From positions 1 to 64,000 of the forward strand of contig CAMDWJ010000002.1 in NCBI GenBank assembly GCA_945877815.1: a stretch of DNA of 64,000 nucleotides, written 5' to 3'. The DNA is from Caenispirillum bisanense. GTDB taxonomy: Bacteria > Pseudomonadota > Alphaproteobacteria > Rhodospirillales > UBA2165. The translations under genes were made by a program, and so were the position numbers. The notes beneath the pieces are model-generated. The model did not search any database and was not told where the DNA came from. It worked only from the letters and a program-made list of their open reading frames with translations. How positions within the stretch are numbered: the first letter of the stretch is position 1; each line of letters begins with the position of its first letter. Positions 52,393 to 61,073 of the stretch are shown one piece after another.

Positions 52393-53649
52393 TCAATCGA
52401 GCGCGGAGAAGATGAGGCTCGCGTTGGTTCCACCGAAGCCGAACGAATTCGACAGGGCTCGTTTCACCTTGCGCTGTTGCGCGGTGTGGGGAACCAGATT
52501 GATGTCGCATCCCGCGGATGGATTGTCGAGATTGAGCGTCGGCGGGATGATGCCGTGTCGAATCGCCAGCACAGAATAAATTGCCTCGACCGCACCGGCA
52601 GCACCCAGGAGGTGACCGATCGCCGACTTTGTCGAGGACATGGCGATCTTGTAGGCGGCATCGCCGAACAGCCGCTTGACCGCCCCAAGCTCGATCTCGT
52701 CGCCAAGCGGCGTCGAGGTTCCGTGGGCATTCACATAGTCGATGTCGTCAGGCGTTAGTCCCGCACGTTTGAGCGCCGCCTGCATCGCGCGATAGCCGCC
52801 GTTGCCATCCTCGGCCGGCGCTGTGATGTGATGAGCGTCGCCCGACATGCCATAGCCGATGATTTCGGCGTAGATTTGCGCGCCGCGCTTTTTTGCGTGC
52901 TCAAGTTCCTCGAGCACAAGAACGCCCGCTCCTTCGCCGATGACGAAACCGTCACGGTCCTTGTCCCACGGACGCGATGCCTTGGTCGGCGTTTCGTTGA
53001 ACGACGTCGACAAGGCGCGCGCCTGGGCGAAACCAGCAACGCCCAGCCGGCACAGCGCCGATTCGGCCCCCCCGGCGATCATCACGTCGGCATCTTCCCA
53101 CTGGATCAGACGCGCTGCGTCGCCGATAGCATGAGCGCCCGACGCACAGGCCGTGACGACGGCGTGGTTCGGCCCTTTGAAACCGTAGCGGATGGCGACA
53201 TGCCCGGATGCCAGATTGATCAGGCTCGCCGGAATAAAGAACGGGCTCAGTTTCCTAACATTGCGCGATTCGACGATGATCGCGCTTTTCTCGATTTCGG
53301 GCAAACCGCCAATGCCCGAACCGATCATCACACCGGTGCGCTCGCGGCTCTGCTCGTCGGTCGGTTTCCACCCCGCATCGGCGACAGCCAATTCGGCGGC
53401 GCCCATGGCGAACTGGATGAAGGCATCCATCCGCCGCTGTTCCTTGGAGGAAAAGAAAGTCTCGGGGATGAAGGCCCCTTCGCCTTCGCGCGGAACGGAG
53501 CCCGCGATTTTAGAGGGGATATCCGAAACGTCGAACGCAGTGATCGGGGAAATGCCCGATTCGCTGGCGATGAGGCGACGCCAATTCAGATCGTTTCCGC
53601 AACCGAGCGGAGTGACCAAACCAACGCCGGTGATGACTACACGCCTCAT
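52393..53649 (-). CDS. fabF: Beta-ketoacyl-ACP synthase II
   Basis: FabF condenses malonyl-ACP with acyl-ACP during fatty-acid elongation. The 418-residue protein has the Cys-His-His triad: VVTACASGAHAIGDA (about residue 165), YVNAHGTSTPLGDE (about 305) and KSAIGHLLGAAG (about 342). The start at 53649 gives the standard MRRVVITGVGLVTPLG. It lies downstream of acpP in the fabD-fabG-acpP-fabF operon. Confidence 0.97.
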   Translation of the reverse strand: MRRVVITGVGLVTPLGCGNDLNWRRLIASESGISPITAFDVSDIPSKIAGSVPREGEGAFIPETFFSSKEQRRMDAFIQFAMGAAELAVADAGWKPTDEQSRERTGVMIGSGIGGLPEIEKSAIIVESRNVRKLSPFFIPASLINLASGHVAIRYGFKGPNHAVVTACASGAHAIGDAARLIQWEDADVMIAGGAESALCRLGVAGFAQARALSTSFNETPTKASRPWDKDRDGFVIGEGAGVLVLEELEHAKKRGAQIYAEIIGYGMSGDAHHITAPAEDGNGGYRAMQAALKRAGLTPDDIDYVNAHGTSTPLGDEIELGAVKRLFGDAAYKIAMSSTKSAIGHLLGAAGAVEAIYSVLAIRHGIIPPTLNLDNPSAGCDINLVPHTAQQRKVKRALSNSFGFGGTNASLIFSALD

Positions 53650-53724
53650 TGCTTCAGCGGGCATTGTCCGTTTCAAAAAATGCAGACTGCGGGCCCATTG
53701 CGGACCGCGCGACGCGGTGGGAGA

Positions 53725-53961
53725 TTATTGAGCGTGCTTGGAGAGGAAATCGACCGCGTCCTTAACGGTCAGGATCTTCTCGGCGGCATCGTCAGGGATT
53801 TCGCAGCCGAATTCCTCTTCGAACGCCATGACGAGCTCAACCGTGTCCAGGCTGTCGGCGCCCAAATCGTCGATGAAGCTGGCAGTATCGGTGACCTTGT
53901 CACCCTCGACGCCCAGATGCTCAACAATGATCCCTTTAACCCGTTCGGCAACGTCGCTCAT
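53725..53961 (-). CDS. acpP: Acyl carrier protein
   Basis: A 78-residue acidic protein: [20 protein letters not shown], then [20 protein letters not shown], where the serine of DSL is the phosphopantetheine attachment site. It carries the growing acyl chain. The start at 53961 gives the normal length; a longer frame upstream is a shadow. The flanking gaps (about 75 bp to fabF and 130 bp to fabG) are large for this operon and may contain its own promoter. Confidence 0.97.
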   Translation of the reverse strand: MSDVAERVKGIIVEHLGVEGDKVTDTASFIDDLGADSLDTVELVMAFEEEFGCEIPDDAAEKILTVKDAVDFLSKHAQ

Positions 53962-54090
53962 TCTGTTTTCCTCAACCAAATTAATATGAATCTCAACCCT
54001 TACCGGGCGACCCACGGTGGGGCATATGCGCGGTGTCGTAACACACTTTCCGAGGGTTGGCCAGTCGTCCGCCCGCCCCAAAATTCGCCC

Positions 54091-54828
54091 TTAAATCATC
54101 GCCATTCCGCCGTTGATATGCAGTGTTTGTCCGGTGACATAAGCAGCCTCTTCGCTGGCCAGGTAGACCACGCCCGAAGCGACGTCCCCAACCACGCCGA
54201 GACGCCCGGATGGTATCGAAGCCAACAGTTTTGCGCGGATATCGTCCGACAGGCCGTCAGTCATCGGCGTCGCGATGAAGCCCGGCGCAAGGCAGTTCAC
54301 AGTGATGCCGCGCGAGGCTACCTCGGCCGCGAGGGATTTCGACATTCCGATCAGGCCGGCTTTTGAGGCGGCGTAGTTCGCCTGCCCGGCATTGCCGGTG
54401 ACGCCGACGATGGACGTAATATTGACGATTCGCCCCCAGCGCTGCTTCATCATCCCACGCAAGCAGGCGCGGCTGAGACGGAACGCCGAGGTCAAATTTA
54501 CCTCCAGCACGAGGCGCCAGTCGTCGTCCTTCATCCGCATCGCAAGCGTGTCACGCGTGAGGCCCGCGTTGTTTACTAAAATGTCGATCCCACCCATCGC
54601 CGAATCAGCCGCCGCGATCAATGCATCGGCGCCCTCGGTCGTCGAGAGATCGGCTTTGACGACATGTACGCGGTCTTTCAACTCGGCCGCAAGTTGCGCA
54701 AGCGCATCCTCGCGGGTCCCCGACAGCGTAACGATCGCACCTTGGCCATGGAGTGCCTTGGCGATGGCGCCGCCAATGCCGCCCGATGCACCCGTCACCA
54801 CGGCGCGTTTGCCGGAAAGATCGAACAT
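54091..54828 (-). CDS. fabG: 3-oxoacyl-ACP reductase
   Basis: A 245-residue short-chain dehydrogenase that reduces beta-ketoacyl-ACP with NADPH. The nucleotide motif VTGASGGIGGAIAKAL lies at residues 11-26, NNAGLTRD at about 86, and the catalytic Ser-Tyr-Lys in ITSIVGVTGNAGQANYAASK (about 137-156). The C-terminus ends in HINGGMAMI, typical of FabG. It is placed between fabD and acpP. Confidence 0.97.
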   Translation of the reverse strand: MFDLSGKRAVVTGASGGIGGAIAKALHGQGAIVTLSGTREDALAQLAAELKDRVHVVKADLSTTEGADALIAAADSAMGGIDILVNNAGLTRDTLAMRMKDDDWRLVLEVNLTSAFRLSRACLRGMMKQRWGRIVNITSIVGVTGNAGQANYAASKAGLIGMSKSLAAEVASRGITVNCLAPGFIATPMTDGLSDDIRAKLLASIPSGRLGVVGDVASGVVYLASEEAAYVTGQTLHINGGMAMI

Positions 54829-54840
54829 GATGGCTCCTTC

Positions 54841-55782
54841 CTACAGCGTTTTCAGAACGGCTTCGACGTCGGCCGGCGACGAAACGGACATCCCCATCAG
54901 CTCGCGGTCGATGCGCTTGGTCAGCCCAGTCAACACCTTCCCCGCACCGATTTCGATGATGGTATCGACGCCGCCGTCTTTCATGCGGAGCACGCATTCG
55001 CGCCAACGCACGCGCGAGGTCACTTGCTGCACCAATAGGCGGCGAATCTCGTCGGGATCGGAAGACGGCATCGCCGTCACGTTCGCGATCACCGGCACCG
55101 CCGGAAATGCAATCTTCGTCGCCGCCAGAATCTCGGCCATCTGATCGGCCGCGGGCTGCATCAGCGCGCAATGGAACGGCGCGCTCACCGGCAATTTGAT
55201 CGCGCGCTTGAAGCCGCGCTCGGCCGCGATGGCCAACGCGCGGTCGACCGCCGCAGCATCGCCGCTGATGACGATCTGACCGGGCGCATTGTCGTTGGCC
55301 GCCGCACATACTCCACCTTGCGCCGCGTCCTTCGCGATCGCCTCGGCCATCTCCAACTCGACGCCAAGCAAAGCAGCCATCGCGCCCATACCGACCGGCA
55401 CGGCCTCCTGCATCGAGCGGCCGCGCACCTTCAAGATGCGCGCCGCATCGCCGAGCGAAAATGCACCGGCCCCCGTCAAGGCCGAATATTCACCGAGCGA
55501 ATGGCCGCCGACGAACGCGCATTTGGCGCCGATCTCGAAATTCCCTTCGGTGCGCAACACCCGCAACACGGCCATGCTCATCCCCATCAAGGCGGGCTGG
55601 GCATTTTCGGTGAGCAGCAATTCGGCTTCCGGTCCCTCGAGCATCAGGCGGCGCAGATTCATGCCGAGCGCATCGTCGACCTCTTCGAAGACCTCGCGGG
55701 CAACGGAAAAGGCCTCGGCCAACTCGCGGCCCATGCCGACTTCCTGCGATCCCTGCCCCGGAAAAACGAACGCGCGCGCCAT
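54841..55782 (-). CDS. fabD: Malonyl-CoA:ACP transacylase
   Basis: A 313-residue enzyme that charges ACP with malonyl groups. Motifs: FPGQGSQEVGMGRELAE at the N-terminus, the active-site serine in FVGGHSLGEYSAL (about residue 93), and the catalytic histidine in SAPFHCALMQPAAD (about residue 200). It is the first gene of the minus-strand operon ending with gmk. An SBP gene lies 92 bp upstream on the same strand. Confidence 0.97.
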   Translation of the reverse strand: MARAFVFPGQGSQEVGMGRELAEAFSVAREVFEEVDDALGMNLRRLMLEGPEAELLLTENAQPALMGMSMAVLRVLRTEGNFEIGAKCAFVGGHSLGEYSALTGAGAFSLGDAARILKVRGRSMQEAVPVGMGAMAALLGVELEMAEAIAKDAAQGGVCAAANDNAPGQIVISGDAAAVDRALAIAAERGFKRAIKLPVSAPFHCALMQPAADQMAEILAATKIAFPAVPVIANVTAMPSSDPDEIRRLLVQQVTSRVRWRECVLRMKDGGVDTIIEIGAGKVLTGLTKRIDRELMGMSVSSPADVEAVLKTL

Positions 55783-55874
55783 CCTAGAATCCTTAAGAGT
55801 GCCTCCGATTTACCGGGGCAACTGATACAAGCCACCACTAAGCTGTCAAGGCAAGCGAGCCGGAGCGGAGCGAT

Positions 55875-57413
55875 TCAGTTCCAGGAGAAGTCCCAAAGAT
55901 CCGCGCCCCAGCCGTTAATGGCTCCAGGGTTGAGCGACACCTCGCGCGAATGCACGAAGACATTCGGCACACTGCTCAGAGGCAGGATGTAAGATTGCTC
56001 GATCACGCGGTCAAAGAGCTTGGTATAGATATCATCCCGCTTTTTGGGATCGAGCTCCTCAACCCCTTGGAGTCGCCAATCGGCTAGCACTTTGTCGCCG
56101 AACGCATCCGTCTGACCACCGAGAGTGAAGAAGCGATTGAGCGCGCGCGCCACGTCGGGTTGCATCGTCCAGGGTGCCACATGCGCCTCCAGCTTTCCGT
56201 CGCGCTGCCAATCGCGATAAACGGAATTCACAAGCGGCTGATGGCGCGCGCGGATACCGACTTTGTAAAGTTGCCCGGCGATCGCTTCGCCGATGTCCTT
56301 CACCTCCGGCGGAGAGGAATCGACGATCAGGTCGAAGCCGTTGGGATAGCCGGCCTCGGCAAGCAATTTCTTGGCGCCTTCCGGATCGTACTTCGGATAG
56401 AACGCGGTATGGGCGCAGCCAATCTGGCGCTCCGCGTGACAGAACGCACCCAGGGCCTTGGCCATTTCGGCGCCGGGCATCAGCGCCTTGATAATCCCTT
56501 CGCGATCGATCGCCATGAAGATAGCTTTGCGCACGCGCTGGTCGGTCAGTTCCTTACGTCCCGATTTTCCGAGCGCATCCAACTGCAGATAATAGATCTG
56601 CATGCCGGGCGACGCGGTCAGCTTGAAGCGGGAATCCTTCTTGAGGTTATCGAGTTGATCCGCGCTCAGATCGCCGACCACATCGACGGCTCCAGTCAGC
56701 AAGTTGGCGATGCGTGTCTGATCGTCGGGAACCGAGAGACCGTGAATGGTTCCGATATGCGGCTTCTTCCAATCTGGACCGACGTAGCCCGTATACTTCG
56801 CGGCGATCGTTCCCTTGTTCACGTCGCGCTGGGCGATTTTATATGGTCCCGTCCCAACCATGATGTTGCGATCGTACTCGGAGCGATCGGCGAGCTTGGA
56901 ATGGATGGCCGAGTCGTAGAGCTTGACCGAATAGGCAAGCGACGACAAATCCGTTGCGACAGGTTTCGACATGTAGAGCCGGACTTTGTACGGACCGACT
57001 TTTTCCGCGCGAACGATAAAATCGGTATCTTCGAGATGCCGCAATTTGGTCGCGGGATCCTTCAACCACGAAATCATCCCGACGACGTCGTCGGCATCGA
57101 ATTTCTTGCCGCTATGAAAGACTACATCTTCGCGCAGGTCGAACTCGAGGACACCCGGTTCCGGTCGGCGGTATTCCTTGGCGAGACTGGGCTCGATCTT
57201 GCCTGTGCGTGGATTGAATTCGACCAAGCTCTCATAGACCCCGTTGAACAGGTATACGCCCGGGTGAGAGGTGTAATAAGTTGAGACGGCTTGGATCGGC
57301 TCGTTCATCGGCACACGCAAAGTATCCCTACTCTTCTGCGCGAGCGCATCGTCCGCATTGCAAGCGAGCAAAGCCGCCAGTCCGGCAACCGCTATCGTTC
57401 CAAATCGTTTCAT
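55875..57413 (-). CDS. ABC transporter substrate-binding protein, family 5, orphan (third copy)
   Basis: A 512-residue SBP_bac_5 protein. The signal peptide (FGTIAVAGLAALLACNADDA, about residues 3-22) leads to the mature start QKSRDTLRVPMN, nearly the same as in the SBPs at 8866 and 32754. Family blocks: FDLREDVVFHSGKKFDADD, VGTGPYKIAQRD and QRVRKAIFMAIDREGIIKAL. The ATG at 57413 is preferred over an upstream frame overlapping the cupin end. It follows the cupin gene by 93 bp, so the two are probably one unit. No permease genes are nearby. Confidence 0.9.
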   Translation of the reverse strand: MKRFGTIAVAGLAALLACNADDALAQKSRDTLRVPMNEPIQAVSTYYTSHPGVYLFNGVYESLVEFNPRTGKIEPSLAKEYRRPEPGVLEFDLREDVVFHSGKKFDADDVVGMISWLKDPATKLRHLEDTDFIVRAEKVGPYKVRLYMSKPVATDLSSLAYSVKLYDSAIHSKLADRSEYDRNIMVGTGPYKIAQRDVNKGTIAAKYTGYVGPDWKKPHIGTIHGLSVPDDQTRIANLLTGAVDVVGDLSADQLDNLKKDSRFKLTASPGMQIYYLQLDALGKSGRKELTDQRVRKAIFMAIDREGIIKALMPGAEMAKALGAFCHAERQIGCAHTAFYPKYDPEGAKKLLAEAGYPNGFDLIVDSSPPEVKDIGEAIAGQLYKVGIRARHQPLVNSVYRDWQRDGKLEAHVAPWTMQPDVARALNRFFTLGGQTDAFGDKVLADWRLQGVEELDPKKRDDIYTKLFDRVIEQSYILPLSSVPNVFVHSREVSLNPGAINGWGADLWDFSWN

Positions 57414-57506
57414 AACTACCGTCCCCATTTTAACTCGTACGACAAAAAGCCTCGGCGCAACCGCATCGAGGCTTTTGCTCGGGCCTAACCAGGCTTTGTT
57501 AGCCAC

Positions 57507-58373
57507 TTATTCGGCGGCTTGGGCGAACCGCATCGTTTCGTAGGATGGGATAACGATCGACAGGATCGTGCAGGCGGTTTCGGCCATCACCGAGAATGCC
57601 TCCCCCGGCGCTCCTTCGAAGGTCGTTTCCCCGTCGAAGCTGTTGCCGGCGCAGTTGCCTTTGCCTTCAGCCACGAAGCCCAGGCGCGTCGAAAGCTCAG
57701 CCGGGACGGTCCAGGTTACGCCCGCGTCCAGACGATAGAACTCCAGCCGAGTTTCACGTTCGGAGAACACCCCCATCAGCTTGCGCGATACGCCATTCTG
57801 ATCCGTTTGCTTCCAGGCGAAGCTGTCGGGATCGAAAATGATCGGCTCTTCGTAACGGCGCTTCGGGTAGACGAGCTTCTTTTGGTTGGCGTATTCCCAC
57901 AGCGCCTCGAAACCGTCCTGGTTCTTTTTGCCCGAGCCTGAGGTGCGATAGAAGATGCCTTTCTCGAAGGTGCCGAGCTGCTCAAGCGCCTCTTTCGCCT
58001 GCTGGGTCTCGCGTTGGCTGAGATATCCCGCCCCACTGGCGCCGGCGAATTGCAGCACGAGAGTCGTACGCTCGGCACCGGCATCGTCCTGCGGCCCGTA
58101 ATGTGTCCCTTCGGGGAAATAGCCGATCTCGCCTTCCCTCACCGATTTCTTCTTGCCGATGCTGAGATCGCCCTTCAGCGAAAAACGTATCTGATCGAAA
58201 TTGTGTCGATGGCGGGGGCTATATCGCGCGCCGTCGCTTTTTGCGATCACCCAAAGATAGTTGTCGAGCGAGCCTTCCTGGCCTTTGAGCATGGTCTTGA
58301 ACCACAGTCCGCCGCCGCGCGGGCCGGCATCGTGACCCGAAAACTCCACATCCGACGCTCTGATAACCCGCAT
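57507..58373 (-). CDS. Cupin-like two-domain protein, hypothetical
   Basis: A 288-residue protein. The N-terminal half contains a cupin-type pattern (YSPRHRHNFDQIRFSLKGDL, KKSVREGEIGYFPEGTHYG), with histidines suitable for metal binding. The C-terminal half is a second beta-rich domain (LEFYRLDAGVTWTVPAEL). No substrate is known. The start at 58373 has a clear AGGAGG site. A candidate promoter lies upstream (TTGAAA at 58442-58447 and TATTTT at 58420-58425 on the minus strand). It is divergent from rpsF and probably co-transcribed with the downstream SBP gene. Confidence 0.72.
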   Translation of the reverse strand: MRVIRASDVEFSGHDAGPRGGGLWFKTMLKGQEGSLDNYLWVIAKSDGARYSPRHRHNFDQIRFSLKGDLSIGKKKSVREGEIGYFPEGTHYGPQDDAGAERTTLVLQFAGASGAGYLSQRETQQAKEALEQLGTFEKGIFYRTSGSGKKNQDGFEALWEYANQKKLVYPKRRYEEPIIFDPDSFAWKQTDQNGVSRKLMGVFSERETRLEFYRLDAGVTWTVPAELSTRLGFVAEGKGNCAGNSFDGETTFEGAPGEAFSVMAETACTILSIVIPSYETMRFAQAAE

Positions 58374-58477
58374 GGCTATGCCTCCTGCAAACTCGCTTTC
58401 TGGGAACGAGATATTCGTTAAAATACCACTGTTATCGATTGTTTCAAATGCCGGATTGGCCCAATCCCGCCACCCGG

Positions 58478-58505
58478 TTGCACCTCGCGCGTGAATGTGT
58501 ATAGT
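58478..58505 (+). promoter_or_regulatory. Candidate sigma-70 promoter for the rpsF operon
   Basis: TTGCAC (58478-58483) and TATAGT (58500-58505) are separated by 16 bp. A start near 58512 would give a leader of about 100 nt before rpsF, long enough for autoregulation by S6:S18, but I cannot confirm the known S6:S18 leader structure. Confidence 0.65.
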
Positions 58506-58611
58506 GCGCGCCCGATCAATCCTTGCCAGGAGCCTGACGACGGCGCCCTGGCTATGCCCCATCTGCGGACATCGGGTTCGCAAGGGCTGAGAAGCCGGAA
58601 GGAGATCACAC

Positions 58612-59082
58612 ATGTCGTTGTATGAAACCGTGTTCATTGCACGGCAGGAAATATCCGTCCAGCAAGCCGATGCTCTCGCCGACACATTCGCGACCGTCAT
58701 CGCCGAAAATGGCGGCTCGGTTCCCAAGCGGGAAAACTGGGGCCTCAAATCCCTCGCCTTCCGCATCAAGAAGAACCGCAAGGGCCACTACGTCCTTCTC
58801 AATATCGACGCACCATCGACGGCCATCAACGAGATGGAACGCCAGATGCGCCTGCACGAGGACATCATCCGTCATATGACGGTTCGCGTCGAGGAACTGG
58901 AAGAAGGGCCGTCGATCCAGGCCCGCGCCGGTCGCGACCGTGACGAGCGCGACGAGCGTGGCGACCGGGGAGATCGTGGCGACCGTGATCGCGGCGGTGA
59001 CCGCGACCGTCCGCGCCGCCGCTTCGATGGCGACCGCGATGCGTCCCCAATTGCAGCTCCTGAGATGGGAGAAGACTTATGA
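58612..59082 (+). CDS. rpsF: 30S ribosomal protein S6
   Basis: A 156-residue S6 protein: [40 protein letters not shown] and [19 protein letters not shown]. The core ends near residue 103; the remaining about 50 residues are a low-complexity tail of Arg, Asp and Gly ([18 protein letters not shown]). S6 pairs with S18 on the 30S platform. GGAAGGAGAT precedes the ATG. The stop overlaps rpsR. Confidence 0.96.
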   Translation: MSLYETVFIARQEISVQQADALADTFATVIAENGGSVPKRENWGLKSLAFRIKKNRKGHYVLLNIDAPSTAINEMERQMRLHEDIIRHMTVRVEELEEGPSIQARAGRDRDERDERGDRGDRGDRDRGGDRDRPRRRFDGDRDASPIAAPEMGEDL

Positions 59083-59420
59083 GCGATAGCGAATTCCGTT
59101 CGGGGGGCGAGCGCTCCGGTCCTCGTGGTGCCGGCGGTCGTCCGGGCGGAGGTGCGGGTGCGGGAGCAGCTGGCGGCGCGGGTGCCGCTGCTGGCGGACG
59201 CCGTCCGTTTTTCCGTCGCCGCAAGAGTTGCCCGTTTTCGGGCGCCAATGCGCCGAAGATCGACTACAAGGACACGAAGCTGTTGTCGCGCTATGTTTCG
59301 GAGCGGGGTAAGATTGTGCCTTCCCGCATCACTGCGGTTTCGGCGAAAAAACAGCGTGAACTTGCCCAGGCGATCAAGCGGGCGCGGTTTTTGGCTCTTT
59401 TGCCCTACGTTACCCAATAG
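59079..59420 (+). CDS. rpsR: 30S ribosomal protein S18 with long Gly/Ala-rich N-terminal extension
   Basis: A 113-residue S18. The canonical part begins at [20 protein letters not shown] (about residue 44) and ends [13 protein letters not shown]. The first about 43 residues are Gly/Ala/Arg-rich ([20 protein letters not shown]), longer than the usual short tail. The start is fixed by the ATGA overlap with rpsF, so the extension is translated. It is between rpsF and the DUF2232 gene. Confidence 0.95.
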   Translation: MSDSEFRSGGERSGPRGAGGRPGGGAGAGAAGGAGAAAGGRRPFFRRRKSCPFSGANAPKIDYKDTKLLSRYVSERGKIVPSRITAVSAKKQRELAQAIKRARFLALLPYVTQ

Positions 59421-59446
59421 GCTTGGCTGAAACTCGAGGCGCGGTC

Positions 59447-60460
59447 ATGAAAATGATCCGCATTATCGCCTGGAACGGTCCGCACGGTGCACAAATGCAA
59501 CGGGATTGGTTGATCGCACTCGGCGGCGGCATCGCAAGTGCCGTACTCTCTCTCGGGCTTCTCACAGGTTCGGGTGGGCTCGCTTTGCTGTCGTATTTTG
59601 CGCCCCTGCCCCTGTTCGCGGTGGGTTTTGCAGCGGGTGCCCGCCCGGTTATCACGGCCGGAAGTATCGCCGTCGTGATATTAGGTTTGGTTGGAGGCGT
59701 GCCGTCGGCGGCCGTCTTTCTCGGCTCTATAATGATTCCGTCTTGGATTATCGTGTATCACGCATTGTCTCATCGTCTGCTCTCGAACGGATCGGCCGGT
59801 TGGTATAGCCCGGGCGAGATCGCGAGTCGTCTTGCCGCCTTGGGGGCCCTGGTTGTCGCGGCCATCACGCTGTCGACAATGGGGACCGAGAACGGGATCG
59901 AGGCCTCCATTCGCACCTTCATCGAGGCCTCCTTATCGCAATTTATGCCCATCGGCGAAAACGATCCCGGCGGCGAAGTAATCAGCCGGTTGGTTCCGTT
60001 GTTCCCTGCCTTCGCGATGTTGTCTTGGCTCGCCATGCTCACGGTCAATGCGACGATCGCCCAGGGTTCGTTGGTCAAACAGGGCAAGGCGCTCCGCGCC
60101 TCGCCCCATTACCGCGCGATCGAGGCTCCGGAATGGGCCTATTGGGCTTTGGTCGGTGCCGCCGCGCTGAAGCTAGTTAGCTCCGGCGATGTCGAATTCC
60201 TGGCCCAGAACGTCACGATGATTCTGGCGACGCCGTTCTTCTTCGTCGGTCTCGCCGTCATTCACTCGTTGTCAGGCCGCCTGAAGTCGCCGACTGTCGG
60301 GCTCACCATTTTTTATGTTTTGTTGTCGTTTATGATTTTTTCCTGGTTGGGATTCGCCGTCGCAGCCCTGGGATTTGCCGAACAATGGCTCAAGCTGCGC
60401 GATCTCTACGGAAGCCGGAATCGCAGCGTGATGCCCCGCAATCAGTCGGAGGACGAGTAA
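59447..60460 (+). CDS. DUF2232 family membrane protein
   Basis: A 337-residue membrane protein with about eight hydrophobic segments ([58 protein letters not shown]). DUF2232 proteins often lie between rpsR and rplI in alphaproteobacteria; their role is unknown. The ATG at 59447 has CGAGG upstream and is preferred over a TTG at 59423. It overlaps rplI as TAATG. Confidence 0.87.
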   Translation: MKMIRIIAWNGPHGAQMQRDWLIALGGGIASAVLSLGLLTGSGGLALLSYFAPLPLFAVGFAAGARPVITAGSIAVVILGLVGGVPSAAVFLGSIMIPSWIIVYHALSHRLLSNGSAGWYSPGEIASRLAALGALVVAAITLSTMGTENGIEASIRTFIEASLSQFMPIGENDPGGEVISRLVPLFPAFAMLSWLAMLTVNATIAQGSLVKQGKALRASPHYRAIEAPEWAYWALVGAAALKLVSSGDVEFLAQNVTMILATPFFFVGLAVIHSLSGRLKSPTVGLTIFYVLLSFMIFSWLGFAVAALGFAEQWLKLRDLYGSRNRSVMPRNQSEDE

Positions 60461-61041
60461 TGGAAGTCATTCTGTTGGAGCGCATCGAGAAGCTCGGTCA
60501 AATGGGCGACGTCGTAAACGTCAAACCCGGGTTCGCGCGCAATTATCTGCTGCCGCAAAAGAAAGCGGTCACCGCGACCGACGGCAACAGGAAACAGTTC
60601 GAAGCCAAGCGCGCACAGCTCGAGGCGCAAAACCTGGAACGTCGTTCCGAAGCGCAGAAGATCGCGTCGAAGGTCGAAGGCTTGTTCGTCACGATGATCC
60701 GCCAAGCCGGCGATGCCGGACAGCTGTACGGTTCAGTCAACGCACGCGATATCGCGTCCGCAGTCACCGAAGCCGGCTTCACGATCGAGCGCCGCCAAGT
60801 GAATCTCGATCAGCCGATCAAAACGATCGGCCTGACGCCGATCCGCGTCGCCCTGCATCCGGAGGTCTATGTGACGATCACGGCCAACGTCGCTCGTTCG
60901 GCGGAGGAGGCGGAGATCCAAGTGAAGACCGGCGCGGCGGTGTTGCGCACCGACGGCGAACCAGCTGAAGACGTCATCGAGCAGGGCACCGCCCCTGCCG
61001 AACCGCAAGACGATGCGGCAGCAGACGCAAAAGCCGGCTAA
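60460..61041 (+). CDS. rplI: 50S ribosomal protein L9
   Basis: A 193-residue L9: [40 protein letters not shown], a long charged connecting helix and a C-terminal domain ([20 protein letters not shown]), then an acidic/alanine-rich tail ([20 protein letters not shown]). The start codon overlaps the DUF2232 stop. L9 is near the L1 stalk of the 50S subunit. Confidence 0.96.
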   Translation: MEVILLERIEKLGQMGDVVNVKPGFARNYLLPQKKAVTATDGNRKQFEAKRAQLEAQNLERRSEAQKIASKVEGLFVTMIRQAGDAGQLYGSVNARDIASAVTEAGFTIERRQVNLDQPIKTIGLTPIRVALHPEVYVTITANVARSAEEAEIQVKTGAAVLRTDGEPAEDVIEQGTAPAEPQDDAAADAKAG

Positions 61042-61073
61042 CCCGAACCGGCAGATCGAAGGGGGAAGCAAAC

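Noticed and set aside
52828-54366. A 512-codon plus-strand frame
   Set aside because: It is antisense to fabF, acpP and fabG, all of which are certain; no recognisable motif.
56160-57284. A 374-codon plus-strand frame
   Set aside because: Antisense to the third SBP gene; composition typical of a shadow frame.
58512-58611. S6:S18-binding leader in front of rpsF
   Set aside because: The leader is long enough and contains GAAGCCGGAAGG, but I could not draw the conserved hairpin with confidence.
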